Positions 43,976 to 44,456 of a DNA stretch of 44,456 nucleotides are shown piece by piece. The notes beneath the pieces were generated by a model. It was not told the origin of the DNA and did not search any database. It was given only the letters and a program-made list of their open reading frames with translations. The first letter of the stretch is position 1. The number at the start of each line of letters is the position of its first letter. Made by a program: the position numbers and the translations under genes. This DNA is from Egibacteraceae bacterium. GTDB lineage: Bacteria > Actinomycetota > Nitriliruptoria > Euzebyales > Egibacteraceae. The stretch lies in NCBI GenBank assembly GCA_035540635.1, contig DATLGH010000052.1:1-44456 (forward strand). The letters run 5' to 3'.

Positions 43976-44456
43976 ATGAGCACCGGGGCGCGGTCGGCCT
44001 GGCCGGAACAGCAGCAGGACGCCCGAGATGGATGCGCGTTGGCGTACTTCCACCATCGCGGTGGACCACGGACAGCGTGCACGGCGACGACGCGCGGATC
44101 GAGGCGATCATTCAGGCGCTCTACGACCATGGGGTCGAGCTGGCGGTCACCGCCCATGACCACAACTACCAGCGGTTCCCGGCGTTGGACCCGTCGGGGA
44201 CGGGTGACGCCAAGGGGGTGCGCCAGTTCATCGTCGGGACGGGTGGGGCGTACCTGTACGACTTCAACACCGTCGACCCGCGTGCCGAGGCCCGCAGCCG
44301 CAGCTTCGGGGTGCTCAAGCTGCTGCTGCGCCCCAACGCCTACGACTGGGAGTTCCTCACCGACCCCGGCGGCATCAACCCGTCGTTCACCGACAGCGGG
44401 ACCGGGTCGTGCCACACCCCCGCGACGTCGCCCAGCCCCTCCCCGTCACCCAGCCC
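43976..44456 (+). pseudogene. Metallophosphoesterase, N-terminally truncated and frameshifted, runs off the window
   Basis: The 3' part, open from 44032 to the window end, encodes the C-terminal half of a secreted calcineurin-like phosphoesterase: RWTTDSVHGDDARIEAI, the metal-binding TAHDHNYQRFPALDPSG, RQFIVGTGGAYLY, SFGVLKLLLRPNAYDWEFL and SFTDSGTGSCH. A Pro/Ser linker (SPSPSP) begins at the window edge. Just upstream, CALAYFHH is encoded one frame off; restoring one C near 44057 would give the family motif YFHHPRW. The first half of the domain is missing. It is most likely a pseudogene or a gene with an assembly error. Confidence 0.7.

Overview
The window is a high-GC chromosomal segment from an actinobacterium. 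The evidence is a strong G/C bias at third codon positions, frequent GTG starts, four-base stop/start overlaps inside operons, TANNNT -10 motifs, and a backbone order (hisI-trpE-Trp membrane protein-trpCBA ... ANTAR regulator ... polA-rpsA-coaE-uvrB) that, from memory, matches Mycobacterium and Streptomyces chromosomes. S-layer-homology (SLH) proteins and a choice-of-anchor-P-like surface protein hint at a deep-branching lineage such as the Nitriliruptoria, but that placement is inference. No CRISPR array, insertion sequence, rRNA or phage gene was seen.

Layout. 1-2.6 kb: the 3' end of a CAP/SLH secreted protein and a convergent two-gene ABC exporter. 2.7-5.1 kb: hisI-trpE-Trp membrane protein. 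5.4-7.6 kb: a large SLH/Ig-like surface protein. 7.6-10.5 kb: trpC-trpB-trpA, translationally coupled and preceded by a perfect 13-bp inverted repeat centred on a TACGAT -10-like box. 10.5-11.6 kb: a small membrane protein and a TIGR01777-type epimerase on the minus strand. 11.7 kb: tRNA-Leu(CAA). 12-12.9 kb: a coiled-coil protein and a PdtaR-like ANTAR regulator. 13-15.4 kb: a polar amino-acid ABC importer. 15.4-21.3 kb: a branched-chain amino-acid importer (LivH, LivM, LivG, LivF, with the binding protein convergent). Its LivH carries an extra N-terminal extracytoplasmic domain and its LivM is enlarged by an internal triplication. 21.4-28.7 kb: polA, rpsA, coaE, uvrB.

29.1-40.6 kb is the most distinctive part, a chemosensory/c-di-GMP block. 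A tightly overlapping operon encodes CheW, CheR with a TPR-like tail, CheW, a chemoreceptor, a CheA-receiver hybrid, CheB, and a REC-PAS-degenerate GGDEF-EAL protein. This is the part list of the Pseudomonas Wsp surface-sensing pathway in nearly the same order, but the diguanylate cyclase output (WspR) is replaced by a protein whose sequence predicts c-di-GMP phosphodiesterase activity. A minus-strand pair follows: a receiver-histidine kinase, and an EAL protein whose receiver lacks the phospho-acceptor Asp. No flagellar gene and no stand-alone CheY lie in the window, so an alternative-function (non-motility) pathway that lowers c-di-GMP is the working model.

40.7-44.5 kb: a decayed PIN-toxin C-terminus, a small vicinal-cysteine protein coupled to a CstA-type carbon-starvation transporter, a divergent PNPOx-like flavin-fold protein, and a truncated, frameshifted metallophosphoesterase that runs off the window end.
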